From assembly GCA_047495785.1 (NCBI GenBank), contig JBLDXI010000011.1, positions 1,860,001-1,924,000 on the forward strand: a stretch of 64,000 nucleotides of DNA, given 5' to 3'. The DNA comes from Lepidodermella squamata. Taxonomy: Eukaryota > Gastrotricha. Below the pieces are notes generated by a model, which ran no database searches, was not told where the DNA came from, and worked only from the letters and a program-made list of their open reading frames with translations. The first letter of the stretch is position 1. Each line of letters begins with the position of its first letter. Both the position numbers and the translations under genes were made by a program. This document shows, one piece after another, positions 34,885-46,928 of this stretch.

Positions 34885-35874
34885 CTAAGTTTTCTTCTCC
34901 TCTTCTCTCGCTTTTTCATAGTCTTTCAAAATGTAAACGATCCTTTGCTCCCAAGGCCAGCCGCAGTAACCTGAGAAAAAAACGGGGCGAAATTACGAAA
35001 AATCACGAAAAATCAACAAAATGAGCTAACCTTTTTCTCCGCAATAGTACGAAGGAGTGAGGACGATTTGAGGTGGCATAACTTTAATGAGGTAGTGATT
35101 CAAATTGCTTTCGTCATGCCACACCGGTATAATATCCTTCGCCATATCGTGCTTGGTACACTCCGACATTTGCTGCCACATGCTCATAACATTCTGAAAT
35201 TTCCCGCCATAAACCGCCCCGCTGTAATAGATCGTACCCTCATTGCTTGGTACGTAAGTGCAAGAGTTGTTATTCGTTTCGAGCGGCAATTTCTCCCGTT
35301 GGTCGTTAACGTGGTACCAATGCCAGACCGCAACTAGGTCACCGAAAATTTCGGCACCAACGTAGCCGTTGAAGTAGATATCAGCGTCTATATTGAAGAT
35401 GTAGTCGAGATTCGAACTTTCCAACAAGTCCGTTGCATTGAGGTACATTTCCGGTCTTTGCATCGAATCGCCAGGCCATCCTAGGCGTTCCTGGTAGATC
35501 AGCTTAACGTCATCTCCTTTCGGCCCGTCTTTCAGCCGGTTCGTGAAAATGAAGTAGGTGACTTTGTAACTTTCGGGATCTGGGACATTCGTGAGTAGGA
35601 ATTTCCGCCCGGATCTTACGAGTTTATGCGTGAAAGTCACGTAATTTCCAAGCCCGACTACGACAATGCCAAGGTGGACGATTTTTGCGCCGGCTGTTGA
35701 GACATGGCCCGTTTTTGCCTGGGCGACTCGTTTGTTCTTCGTTAGCTCAAGAAGCTGCTCGAGGTATAATCGCTGTTGCGATAAGCTGAACAAAATGTTG
35801 TAGACAAGATAGGCGAAACACGAAAAAAGCAGCAGGCCAAGGATGATGAGAAAGGCGCGATTATTAAGCAACAT
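34885..35874 (-). CDS. GT6 family glycosyltransferase (ABO / alpha-1,3-Gal type)
   Basis: Type II Golgi membrane enzyme predicted to add alpha-1,3-linked Gal or GalNAc to an acceptor glycan. Exon 1 is 35031-35874 and exon 2 is 34885-34970, joined in phase 1 over a 60-bp intron, giving 309 aa. The ATG at 35874 puts a membrane anchor at residues 6-30; an in-frame ATG at 35991 would add 39 residues. Catalytic marks: metal-binding DAD (163-165) in YIFNIDADIYFNGYVGAEI, then YVPSNEGTIYYSGAVYGG, and VWHDESNLNHYL (251-262), the family signature containing the catalytic Glu region. Exon 2 supplies the C-terminal G-W-P segment matching ABO (LLGWP). A Cys-rich touch (YYCGEKGYCGW) is unusual. The donor specificity cannot be read here. 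Confidence 0.9.
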
Positions 35875-35991
35875 GATGCTCGTAAGGCTTGTAGATGTAG
35901 CGAGATGTACGCAGGGCTTTATGCCGTGGAGCTTTTTTATTGAGATGAATGCGAGAAGGTTTTTACGTTTTGTTTTTGAGCACCCGGCCAT

Positions 35992-37517
35992 TACGCGTGC
36001 TCGTGAGCGAGGTGAGCTGGCAGGGCACCCACTACGAGCGTGTGCAGGTACCTACTATAGCTAGTCTCGCTCACACGCACGCGCATTAGAGCATGAATAA
36101 CGGCGTTTATATTTCCATGTCGCAGGGTATCATCAGCACGCCCGGGTGGCATACAGGATTGAATGCTGAAATGACACCCTTCCGCTTTTAGTTGAGATTT
36201 TAATTTGTATTTTATGACCTGGAAATGAATTTTATGGCTTTAAATCTTATTTCACCGGAATGTATAAGATGCTAGGTAAGTGGTCAAATTCAAATCGGAT
36301 TTCTACTATTATATAAGCGGATGGAGTTCAGTGTTCAAGGAAAACCCACAAATGCCCCAAAATTCCGAATTCCTAGATGCATAGACAACACTGTAACAGA
36401 TAGGAAGCAAACGATTGCGAAAAGCGCGGCACGCGACCACTTTTTGTATCACCCAACGCCCTATCCGCCCATTATGAAATTAATTAGTATTAAAGACAAG
36501 TGGACCAAATATTCATCTTTCACATTTTTTTAAATTCGTCAGAAAATTACTAGATTTCGGTCTATCGAAAGAGCCCAGGTAGACTATGCAGGCTCGCATA
36601 GTTATTTTTCTAGCATTTGTTGAAAACAGCTGTTTTCGAGATTTTCGGCAAAACTGTCATTCTTCTGCCGCGGATGGGCCATCCGGAAATTGTTGAAAAT
36701 TCTAAGAAAAATTGTTTGTCCATGTTGACCATTTTCTCTATCCAACGATATAAAACTTGTCCCGTAACTATTTCATTTTGATTTTCGGGCTCGATAAATT
36801 ATTTTTGCTGAATATATTTGGGAAGAGGCAACGCGGCGAGAGAATTCACGGGTTCAGGACTTTAAAATACCTTCTTATTCGAAGTATTGTTTGTCATGAA
36901 AGTTGGGCACGACAGTTTTGGTTGAATCAGTCAAAAGCTTGACCATAGACCTAATGTGGCTTCGTTCCCACCCCAAAACGTTTGTTCCCGTCCTTGTCCA
37001 ATGCATAACAAAATGTCACGCCGGCCCATGCGTCTGTTTTTGTGGAATACCGCTTCCTGCTTACTACAGGTATTGATTCTTCATAGAATCGCCTCTAAAA
37101 GGATGGGAGATAATTGGAATTTATATTCATTGGATCAAAAACTCAAAAACTGATTTTATTAAAAAAGTTATCTTTGTATAATCCGGACAACTATCGTGCA
37201 CCTTAATCTTAATCACCCTAATCAAAGCCCGAGCTATACAAAGAACATTACAAATAACACTGTACATAATCAAGCAATTATGTCCTGTACTGTAAAGAGA
37301 CTAAAAAGACTTGAAAGATCGCAACAATTTGAATACAAATGCATAAATCCAGTGGTTCGAGATGGATTATTCGTAAAAAGGTTGGATATTCTTCATTGAT
37401 CTCGAGATAGTGAAGCACTATTTGGCCCAGTATGACTTTTCACGAATTTCACCGTGTATAATTCCACAATCATATGAGAGTTCAAGCAAGAAATGTCCGC
37501 GCAACGGTTTGAAACCT
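35992..37517. other. Intergenic region with a dispersed repeat
   Basis: Positions 36378-36480 are copy 2 of dispersed repeat family B (see 21825-21965). The rest is AT-rich with no supportable gene. Confidence 0.5.
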
Positions 37518-39532
37518 CTATATCACCGTGACGAACAAGAGGCATAGCACTGCGAACAAAATTCCAGCCGCATAATTTCGATTGGCACCACTGGTTGAGT
37601 CGCTGGCAGATTTACCGGAAGAAGCAGTAACGAGTTTAGGCTGGCCATTAGGCCCATCTCTATTGCAGTCAAGTCCAACAGCAGCAGTTGGTGGAGATCG
37701 ACAAGCTTCGGTTATTTGCCTCATTTCCTTCGCCGTCAAGGGGGAATCGTAGATCGTAACACAGGCCATATTGTCATTTTCCATCAAACCGTACTTTGTA
37801 TTGTTCTCGCGATCTAACGCTCCTCCGATTACAATCGATGGCACCCATTGAATGGCTGAGTCTGATGCGTAAAACAGCTTCCGATCGACAGTGGTTGAAT
37901 TCGAGTACATTGTATTCATATCGAATTTAATTTTCGAGTAGTCTAAAATAATCAGCGTGCTGGTTTTATAAAATTGGTAAACCGTCAACTTCTGATCGCT
38001 TGAATTGTAAGTCACGCCATAAAACTTCCACGCATAGCACAATTCCGGGATAGCTAGAGACGCTGCAACCCTGCTGGTTCTTTTATCGAAAACTTTGACA
38101 TGAAGCGTGTAGTCTGTTGCGCAATGAAGCGTGAGAAATGAGTTCGCCAGCTCCATCTCAAACAGTCCGCTGGGCCGGCCATCACGCCAAGCTGGATTTC
38201 CACTACCTCCGCCGCCCACACTTGTGAAGAACGAGACAGAGAATCCGGCTGGTTTCAGCGGTATCATAGTCTTATAAGCAGCCAAGGTTGTATTTTCGCC
38301 AGGAGACATGTCACTGCAGCAGTAACCGACTGCAAAGCTGAAGTAGGCGGAATCTTCTCCATAAGGCGAACTAGTCTCCAGTGATGCACCGTACGATCTG
38401 CTATCCGGCTTGATTCCACAAATTGTGTCGTTCAGTTGCGATGTTTTGTCCAGATAAGGAGCAAATACAAGAGATTTAGGTTGCGGCCATGCTACGCCGA
38501 GTTGAACTGAAACGATTAAGATATTTAATTTTAGCTACCATAATTTTTTTAAATATTTGGATCTGATATCAAACGACTTGGATTTTTCACCACGCGTTAT
38601 TTCAGTTTCAGCTCCAGAATGAATTAATTATAGAAATATCTCTAGTTTCCAATCTGCCATTGAACATACCGTTTCCGTCACGCTTGCAGTCAACTGTCGA
38701 GGATATCTTTGGAGCTTCGCGGCAAGATTCCAGCAATTGCCCGATTTCACTCGAATTCAGGGCTGCGGTGAACATCGAGAAGCAGAACAAGTTGTGTCCG
38801 GGTCGGAATCCCCATTCTCGGTAAGCATCCCTATCCAAAGCATCAGCCAGCATCAACTGACTCCAATCTCCGCCGATCTGCAGAGGTTTAGGCATTTTGC
38901 CGGAGACCGACTTTGATAAATTGGCCTTAGGATCAATGACATAAGCCGTCAGTTGGCCCGCGGAGCTATCGTGGGATATCGCGAAAAACCGCCAACTATC
39001 CACCCCACATACACTTGAGACGTTGAGCCTGATTGTCATATTTATATCGTCCTTGTCAAAAACTTTGACGATAAGGTCTTTCGAAAAGCAGACAGCTGTT
39101 AAGAAGGACTTGTCGGTTTCAAGTTCCAGTAAACCAGCAGCAGTGTCGGACAATGATTTCAGGTAAAACGATAGCGTGAAGCTAGGCTTTATCGGAACAG
39201 GGCGATAGATCGTTAAGTAGTCCCAATTTCTTCCAATGTCTGTACTCAACGAGTACGAACCAGTTAGATCCCCGAACGGGTTGTTTCCTGGGACAAATGC
39301 GGCAAAAGAGCTCGTGTTTACTGGAGCTAGGTTGCAAATTCTGTCGTTCAAATCGTTGTTTCTGTCCATCTGGGCATGGAATACTAAAGCATCGAGTTTT
39401 GGCCACCAAGCAGTGGCGGCTGAAGAACATTCATACCGCGAAAACAGTTAACATTTCAAATTTTGAAATAAATTCGTGCATGAACTTACCTGGCGCTAAA
39501 CAGCAGGCGATCGTTAACACTAAAAGGTTCAT
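37518..39532 (-). CDS. GPI-type protein with two LamG/ConA-like domains (copy 1)
   Basis: Predicted secreted or GPI-anchored lectin-like protein of 593 aa. Exons: 39490-39532 (signal peptide MNLLVLTIACCLAP), 38670-39419 (first domain) and 37518-38506 (second domain), all phase 1. Each domain starts with W-P-x-L-D/S-L-V-F and a L-N-D-R/T-I-C motif. Each then has beta-sandwich strands such as FTLSFYL, GLLELETDKSFLT and W-F-x-ISHDSS, and ends with a phrase like MFTAALNSSEIGQLLESC or IYDSPLTAKEMRQITEAC, typical of Laminin_G_3/ConA-like folds. A D-C-x-R-D-G-x-G sequence follows each domain. The C-terminus (NYAAGILFAVLCLLFVTVI) is a GPI-type or membrane tail. Several N-x-S/T sites. Function unknown; carbohydrate or adhesion binding is inferred from the fold. 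Confidence 0.87.
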
Positions 39533-40638
39533 CCTGAAGTATTTAATAGATAATTACCACGAATCAATTTAGCTTGTTGTTGAGCTAAACCGTGAGAAAA
39601 AAATTCAGCACAGTAGCCTTCTAAATAAAGCAGAACGATACATAAGTAAAAGCTATTGACACAGCTTTCTTGTGTTCTACAAGGCCTAAAGCCTATATTT
39701 ATACTTGCTGATGACGTTTAAACGAATTCACGGCACGATGTCGTATAAGAAAAGGTGTGATTCAATATGCCCACAGGTATAATGCCAGCGGTGGTGCCAG
39801 AAAATATATAGCGGTTATTTTTTTGTATCGTGGGAGGGCTTTCACTTTAATTCAGAGCACACAACAAGTTTCCAATTTTTTCTATATACAGCTTAACTAC
39901 TACGTAACTACTTCGGTAAAAGAAAAAAGTAGAATTAATCACGAAAAAATATCCTGAAATCCTGAATTATCCGAAAAATGACACATACAGCGGTTAACAA
40001 TTAACCAGCCTTGTATCTTATATTCGAAGCCTACACGCCGAAAAAAAGCACGCCTGTAGCCGCGGAGAATTTCTAACAGTTTATAAATCCGAGAGGCATC
40101 TCGCCTGCTGATGAGCCCACCGGAAAAATTTTAAATCGTTTTAGTCCTTCCATAAGTCGACTTCACATAGACGCGTGCACCTCAATCGTGATTTGCGTGG
40201 CCCTTGAATCAGGGTGATTAAAGGGCTCAGTTACCACCACCATCATGTGCAGACTTTTCGGATTTCAAACACCAAAACTGATTGCTGAATTACAAGCATT
40301 GAATTAAATTTGGTGACCGTGAATTTTTTTTTACTCATTTTGTTTCGATTCAATTTTTTGACGGACGAGAACTGTTGACGCGGTTGCACGTTAAAATTCA
40401 GTTAACGGGAAAATTGGTGCTGCATCAAAATTTCGAAATTACCCACGCACAAGAGCACGTTTTCGAATTCAGTTGCATCACCAACGGATGAGCACGCCGA
40501 GTTGGCATACAAGACACAAGCTGTCACTTTAATGTAACAATGCTCGTTTACTTGTCAAAAAACGAGTTCAAAAAATGTCGAACAGAGAATGTCGGTCAGT
40601 GTTGATTTTTTTATTGGGTTTGAACATCGTTTTTAAAC
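39533..40638. other. Intergenic region upstream of LamG copy 1
   Basis: No gene seen. The segment near 39745-39800 (GTGTGATTCAATATG, TATAATGCCAGCGGTG) resembles sequence upstream of the other LamG copies (44930, 54890, 59320), so it is probably conserved promoter or flank sequence of the family. Confidence 0.5.
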
Positions 40639-41518
40639 ATGGAAACCGACACTTCAATCGACGGCGCCGGTTTCAGGCGAGGTCGTTGCAAGGAGCCAAA
40701 TTGTGATTGTACATTTGTACGCTCAGAAGCGAACAAGTTTAGCTGCGCCGCTTGTGGGTGCCTATCCGGTCGCCATGCCAAGCAGTACGAAACAGGTAAA
40801 TTTTCCCAACATTTAAATCGTATATTTGTATCTACAACATGAAAGTTTTCGAATTTTTTATTTTTAAATTCTATTCGAAATTCTATTCCGCTATAAAATC
40901 TGTCTGATAGAAAACATATTAAATTTCCCAATTCTATTTCAGACCGTGCCATTTCGCGGGACTAACCGCGGGCGAGTGGAAACAGCTTTATAACCTGTTT
41001 TTTAAAGAGCTTTTTAGAGCTTTTCCTAATGCCAACATTTGGCTACAGCCACGAAATGGGACTGCGGTCCTTACGGATCATGCACGTAGGGTTGGTTTTT
41101 CCGTATCCACCTTAATAAAACTATTTATTTTTCCATGTCATTTCAGGCTCCCTTCCAGTCTGTCTGCACGGCGCTTGTCCGATCTAGGCGGCAAACCAGC
41201 CGCAAGCGAAACGCTACAACCGCTTCAGCCTACGCCGGCAACGGAAACAATCGAAACAATCGAAAGGGCCGGCCGACTTCCATGACCCTACTGGCCGCCA
41301 TTGCTGCTGGCACTTCCGCGTCGAGTTCGCAATCGTCGAAAACAGCCCTGGACGGCAAAATCTCTGCGTGTTGTTTTCTTCGCATAAGTCTTAGTGAGAC
41401 CGCCAGCATGGTACTCTGCACAAATTGCTCCCAGCCGTGTCATCGCGCTCAAAGTTGTCAAACGAAGCATGACGTCTTCTGCGCCTATCTACCGCACCTA
41501 TCTGTCCTGGGCCAGTGA
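40639..41518 (+). CDS. Small cysteine-rich (zinc-binding-like) protein, unrecognised
   Basis: Three-exon model, 40639-40784, 40943-41090 and 41147-41518, phase-consistent, giving 221 aa. Exon 1 holds a compact Cys cluster: GRCKEPNCDCTFV, then FSCAACGCLSGRH, suggesting one zinc site. Exon 2 reads as an ordinary folded segment (FAGLTAGEWKQLYNLFFKEL, NANIWLQPRNG). Exon 3 is Ser/Ala/Arg-rich and ends with a second Cys/His cluster, LCTNCSQPCHRAQSC. The first donor chosen (GCA|GTACGA) keeps exon 2 open; the competing donor GTAAAT 12 bp later leads to an early stop. Another frame of exon 3 is also partly open, so the 3' half is uncertain. I recognise no named family. Confidence 0.5.
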
Positions 41519-42476
41519 CAGCTCACGTCAGCTCAATTATGTCATTAACTAACAATTAACACCAACTGTACTAACAGATACCTAAATGGCTTACTGATTT
41601 TACCTAACTTTTTTTAATCACCTACTTAATTTTGCATATCCGATATAACACCTACATACCTTAATACCCCCGAGCTAATAAATAGCTCACTGATTTTACC
41701 TGGCTGATTAATTTTGGACATTAATAAGGCGCTTTTCAATAAAATCACGTTTTGCTAAAATGCGACTGTTTTGACAAGCTTTTTGATACTGGAACCGTAA
41801 TATTGCCCTGAAAATCCGGCTGCTCGTGGTGTATCCGAATAATTTCAATAACGCTTACACGCGTACAGCAGTAAAATCAGTTGGGCCTGCTGATGCACTA
41901 GCATAAATGAAACTAAGGCTACAGCTGTGTTGCCATTTGAATGAATATAGTGCTGTACGCGTATTGCCTAATTCGAATTCAGCAACAGAATCAACGCGTA
42001 CAGAAGCTCTTGCCAGCAAGGCTAGGCGTGAGAAAACTTTCTTCGCACACGGCTAGAGTTACATAGCTGTAGCCGCGCTTTATTTCGGCGTGTATAATAG
42101 TTTTCGCTGTAACGTAATGCTTCGCGTAATGTTTCGAATGAATGAGTTAACTAACTTCCTCCTGCAACTCAGGCATCAGATCAGGACACAGCCACTTCAG
42201 CAATTTTCTAGGCAATAACACGTGGTTTTTTAGTTTCAATTAAAATATTGCGCAAAAAACTTCATTGCGAAGAAAGGACAAAACAAAAAGCTTTTCGTTT
42301 TCGTTCTCATGGATAGAGAAAAAATCGATCAAAAATTGTTATACGAAGGAAATACGCGATACAGCGCGTTTTTTCAGGCTAATGTGAGTCCGGAAATATG
42401 CAAGGCAAGGTAGGATGGGCTTAATCACATCAGATGAGAGTTCAAGCATGAGATGTAAACGCAACGGTTTGAAAGT
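41519..42476. other. Intergenic region
   Basis: No gene seen. The last 60 bp before 42477 match the flank after LamG copy 1 (GAGAGTTCAAGCA, GCAACGGTTTGAAA), so the duplication that produced the LamG copies included 3' flank. Confidence 0.5.
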
Positions 42477-44394
42477 CTATATCACCGTGACGAACAAGAG
42501 GCATAGCACTGCGAACAAAATTCCAGCCGCATAATTTCGATTGGCACCACTGGTGGATCCGCTAGCAGATTTACTGGAGGAAGTAACGAGTTTAGGCTTT
42601 CCATTCGGCCCATCTCTGTTGCAGTCGAGCCCAACAGCAGCAGTTGGTGGAGATCGGCAAGCTTCGGTTACTTGCCGCATTTCCTTCGCCGACAGGGGTG
42701 AATCATAGACTGAGACACAGGCTATGTTGTCGTTCGCAATCATACCATACTGGATATTGGTCACGCGATCTAAAACTCCTCCGACAACAATTGATGGCAC
42801 CCATTGAATGGCCGAGTCTGATGCGTAGAACAGCTTACGATCGACAGATGTCGAATTCGAGCCCAAGCTATTCATATCATATCCAAGTTTCGAGTAGTCG
42901 AAAACAAAAAGAGTGCTCGATTTATGAAATTGGAAAATCGTCAATTTCTGATCGCTTGAATTATAAGTAAGTCCAATGAAATTCCACTCCCAGCAGAGAT
43001 TTGGGACAGCCAGAGATGCCGCGGCACTACTGTTCCTTTTGTCGTAAACTTTGACATTAAGCATGAAGTCCTCTGAGCAATGAAGCGTGAGAAACGAGTT
43101 TCCTAGCTCCATTTCAAACAGTCCGATAAGCCTACCACCGCGCCGAGATGAAGGGCTTCCAAAACCATCGCGGTTCGAATTCGCGAAGAAAGAGACAGAA
43201 AATCCGGATGGTTTCAACGGCACCATCGATTTGTAGTAGGCCAAGGTTCTATTTTTAGTACTAGCCATTGCACTGCAGCACTGTCCAGTCATGAAGCTGT
43301 AATAGCCTGAAAATTGTCCGTAGGGCGAATACTCATCTAGAGAGGCACTTTGCGATCGGCTATACGGCGCGACCCCGCAAATTGTGTCGTTCAATCGCGA
43401 AATATCGCCAAGGTACGGGGCAAATACTAGAGAATTAGGGTTTGGCCAAGGAACGCCGAGTTGAACTACAAGAAACAAATTATTCGTGTATTTCATTCAG
43501 TTATCGAATGTCTTACCATTCCCCTCGCGCTTGCAATCAGTTCCGGATGATCCCCGAGGAGCTTCGCGGCAGGCTTCCGGCAACTGGCTGATTTCGTTCT
43601 CATTTAAGGCGGCGTTGAACATCGAGAAACAAAATAAGTTCTGGCCAGTTCCGAAACCCCATTCCTTATATAAATCCCTATCCAAAGCATCGCCGAGCGT
43701 TAGTTGACTCCATTCTCCACCGATCTGGAAGGGTTTGCTTGTATTACTAGATGCGGATTTCTTTGATTTTCCATTAAGATCGATGACATAAGCCGTCATT
43801 TGGTTTGCTGTGCCATCGTGGGATATCGCGAAATACCGCCAAATATTATCACCACAAGTGCTTGAGACGTTGAGCTTGACAGTGGCATTAATGTCATCCT
43901 TGTCGAAAACTTTGACAATTAGGTCATTTGACAGGCATGTAGCTGTTAGAAATGACTTGTCGGTTTCAAATTCAAGTATTCCAGCGCCAGAACTAACTAA
44001 AGATAGGTAAAACGATATTGTGAAGCTTTGTTTTATCGGAACAGGACGATAGATCGTCAGATAGTTCCATTTCTTCCCAATGCTTGGACTTTGAGAGTAC
44101 GAACCAGCTTGAGAGCCAAACGGGTTTTTGCTAGCGTCGAATGCGGCGAAAGCACTTGTGTTTACTGGAGCCAGGTTGCAAATTCTGTCGTTCAAATCTT
44201 TGTCTCTATCCATGTGGGCATGGACTCGAGGCTAAGGACTCGAGTTTCGGCCAAGCTGTGGCTGCTGTCGAACCTTCAATTAAAAAGACGGGTTTAGTTA
44301 AAATCTTAATTACATTTGATATTCACGCTTGAATGATTTTACCTGATACCAAATACCCGATTGTTAATACTAGAAGGTTAGACGGTTTCAGCAT
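42477..44394 (-). pseudogene. LamG/ConA-like GPI-type gene, copy 2, frameshifted in exon 2
   Basis: Same layout as copy 1: signal exon 44343-44394 (MLKPSNLLVLTIGYLVS), exon 2 at 43517-44264 and exon 3 at 42477-43465, the last identical in length to copy 1 (989 nt), with a 51-bp intron between. Exon 2 has a damaged start. Where copies 1 and 3 read L-D-A-L-V-F-H-A-Q-M, this copy has a tandem CTCGAGTCC at 44222-44244 and a net length change of -2 relative to copy 1, so the signal exon runs into TAG within a few codons. Downstream the frame is open from an ATG at 44213 through both domains. Either a recent pseudogene, a product without signal peptide, or an altered splice not visible to me. Confidence 0.75.
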
Positions 44395-45566
44395 GATACA
44401 ATTGAGCGAGTTGATTTAAAAAATCGATGAAACGTCGCTAGCCAGGTAAAATAAAGCGTTGTAGCCCTATAAATCACATACAATTATATTATAACTGATA
44501 TCAACGCAGATTTTGATGGCTTTATAGGCATAGAGCATAGAGAATCTATTACGTGCCACTGCGTTGTAGAGGTAAAAGAAATTAGCATTTTGCTTTAAAT
44601 TCTTGACATTTTTTATAACATTATACAACTCGTGGCCAATATTGCCTGATAGATAATGTCAATATCTCCACTATTTTCTTGTAAAAAATGGCGTTGTAAC
44701 CTGTGAGCGTGCCGTGCCTTATGACACAGTCATATGTGACAGACTTTCAATCGCACACACATTGCATTACACATTACTATAAAGCAATTTTCTTCATCTC
44801 TTCATAGCAATAACACGTATTTGCTTAAGGCTGCCTGTAAAGAAAATTCCCGCCACATTATGATGAGTGCTCGGCATGATAACTGGCCGATTTTAACCAT
44901 GCTAAAATGTATAATGCCACTGGTGACATTAGAAATTTCTTTTAGTGGAAGATATTATTTTTTATTCCATGGTGGTTTTTGATGAAACATTCCCTACACG
45001 CGCTGATGTAAGGGCTAAGCTTCAGTTAAATATTTTTATAAAAACCCAAGTGACAGGTATTTTATAAGGAATGAATAAACAGACATAATTATAATAATAA
45101 TATTAATAATAATACTATTTTGAGTTTTGGAAATTCTAAAATCCCTGTTGCAGAAGCAAATTTTAGATAACTAAGACCCATTATCTGCAATTATTGGTCA
45201 TTTATTTTAGCCTGCTGTTACCTATTTCGATATTTTCGTTCGATGGATTTGGATAAAATTGAACAATAAACAATTCATCACCATGAAACTATATGAAACT
45301 ATATGATGAAACTGTAGGTATCATCGATTTCTGTTCGGAGCGAAAGCTGCTGTTTCAGATAATCAAAAGCTAGCTTTAATGATTCAACGTTAAACGTTCA
45401 ACAGTTGCATGCTTATGAGTAATCTCCCTGGAGATATCGCATAACTCAGCGAATCAAGAAATTTCAAGAAATGCAAGAAAAACGCAAGAAAATGGAAGCT
45501 AGCATTTCTAATACTTATATATCCATGTTAATTTATAATAACTCATATTTTCTCGTTTAACAAGCA
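44395..45566. other. Intergenic region
   Basis: AT-rich with no gene seen. Around 44925 lies the flank motif TATAATGCCACTGGTG shared with LamG copy 1. A short ATA/AAT-rich tract is at 45085-45115. Confidence 0.45.
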
Positions 45567-45944
45567 GCAGCGTGGATTTGTAAACAGCCCTGGGACTTAC
45601 ATCAATTCAACAATTGTTAACGGTGTTCTCAAAAAAGCAAAAACAGACAAGTCGGATTGTGTTGTCGTATTTTTAGATCTCGCGAAAGCTTTCGATAATA
45701 TAGGCTTTGAACACATTAGGAAAAAGCTATATTCGCTACCAATCCCGACGCTTTTACGGCGATCCATCTTTTCCCTCTTATTCAGCAATTCGACACAGGT
45801 AGAATCCAATGGCTCAAAATCCAAATCTATCTGCTTCAATCGCGGTGTCATGCAAGGATCGCCGATATCCCAATCCGTGTTCAACTTATGCATCGATTTT
45901 GTCATTAGAGAATTGGCTGACAAGAAAAATAAGTGATATGTATG

Positions 45945-46928
45945 TGTCGTATGTAAAGTTGATAATCATGTAATGTTGATAATACATAGCAAGATTTCAT
46001 GTAATGTTGATAATACATATGTATTCTTGATAAAACATGTCAAATGGCTATCTAATGTGGATAATACATGAAAAGTCTCATTTATTCTTGATAAAACATA
46101 AAAAATCAGTAACAATACGCCATGTAAAGTAGGTAACAGGTGCTGTAGTGGTCGCGTGTTTGATCTGGACGCGTGTCAGTGGTCTCATGGAGATGGAATG
46201 AGATCATTTTCACATTTGAACATTTCAACCCTTGAAAACATGGCTTCTAGCTCAAATGAAAATGAAGAAGATGTCGCCATCTCAGTCAAGTCTGTTTTGG
46301 GGACTGTTGTTTTAAAAGTCTGCTTCATTGAGCATTTTACGGAGAAAGGGGCTACGCAAAATAGCAAGGCCCACTCCGAAGAAAGCCTAGCTGAGCTGGC
46401 TGCTCAAGTCAAAGTGGCAGCGGAGAAATCCTCAAGAAAACCGCGTGATTACAGGTAATTTCCCTTCGAAACCTTTTACCTAAAAATTTTACTCAATTGT
46501 TCAATTCAGGTTGGTAAAGAAGTACGAGGTGATAACTCTAGGAGGACGCGAACGGCTCATTTTGAAACGGCAGGATTCAACTTCCAAGAAGGTGTTCGTT
46601 GGAAGTTTGGGAGAAGTTTTCGACGCGATTCACGCCACTCACATCGACCTGGGTCACTGTGGAAGAATGAGCTTATCTGCAACAGCAGGTGCCACCCCGG
46701 AAAGAGTTGTGACAATCTTAACTGTGAATAATACAATTATCCACTTTCCATGGTCATTAGATGCTGATTTGATATTTTTTATCAATAATAAATGACAATG
46801 ATCATGTAGTTCGCATAATAAATGGCCATTTGACATGTTTTATCAAGAATACATATGTATTATCAACATTACATGAAATCTTGCTATGTATTATCAACAC
46901 TAAATGATTATCAACTTTACATACGACA
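45945..46928 (+). mobile_element. Ginger-like DNA transposon (984 bp) nested in the RT domain
   Basis: Two 104-bp terminal inverted repeats, 45945-46048 and 46825-46928, nearly identical, start with TGTCGTATG. They are flanked by a 4-bp duplication TATG (45941-45944 and 46929-46932). TGT-type ends and a 4-bp duplication are the reported hallmarks of Ginger elements, which carry retrovirus/Ty3-like integrases. The repeats are packed with the word GTTGATAATACAT. A two-exon gene lies inside (separate entry). There is no DDE core, so the copy is non-autonomous. Confidence 0.82.
46156..46795 (+). CDS. Integrase N-terminal (H2C2-like) fragment in the Ginger-like element
   Basis: Exons 46156-46454 and 46510-46795, phase 2, giving up to 194 aa; internal ATGs at 46198 or 46240 may be the real start. 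The second half reads KKYEVITLGGRERLI, EVFDAIHATHIDLGHCGR, the His-rich N-terminal zinc-binding region seen in Ginger/KRBA2-type integrases before the catalytic core. The expected Cys pair and DDE core are absent; the tail after GHCGR looks unrelated. Probably a truncated relic whose frame survives because the insertion is young, or a domesticated short protein. Family assignment is from memory of motif shape. Confidence 0.6.
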
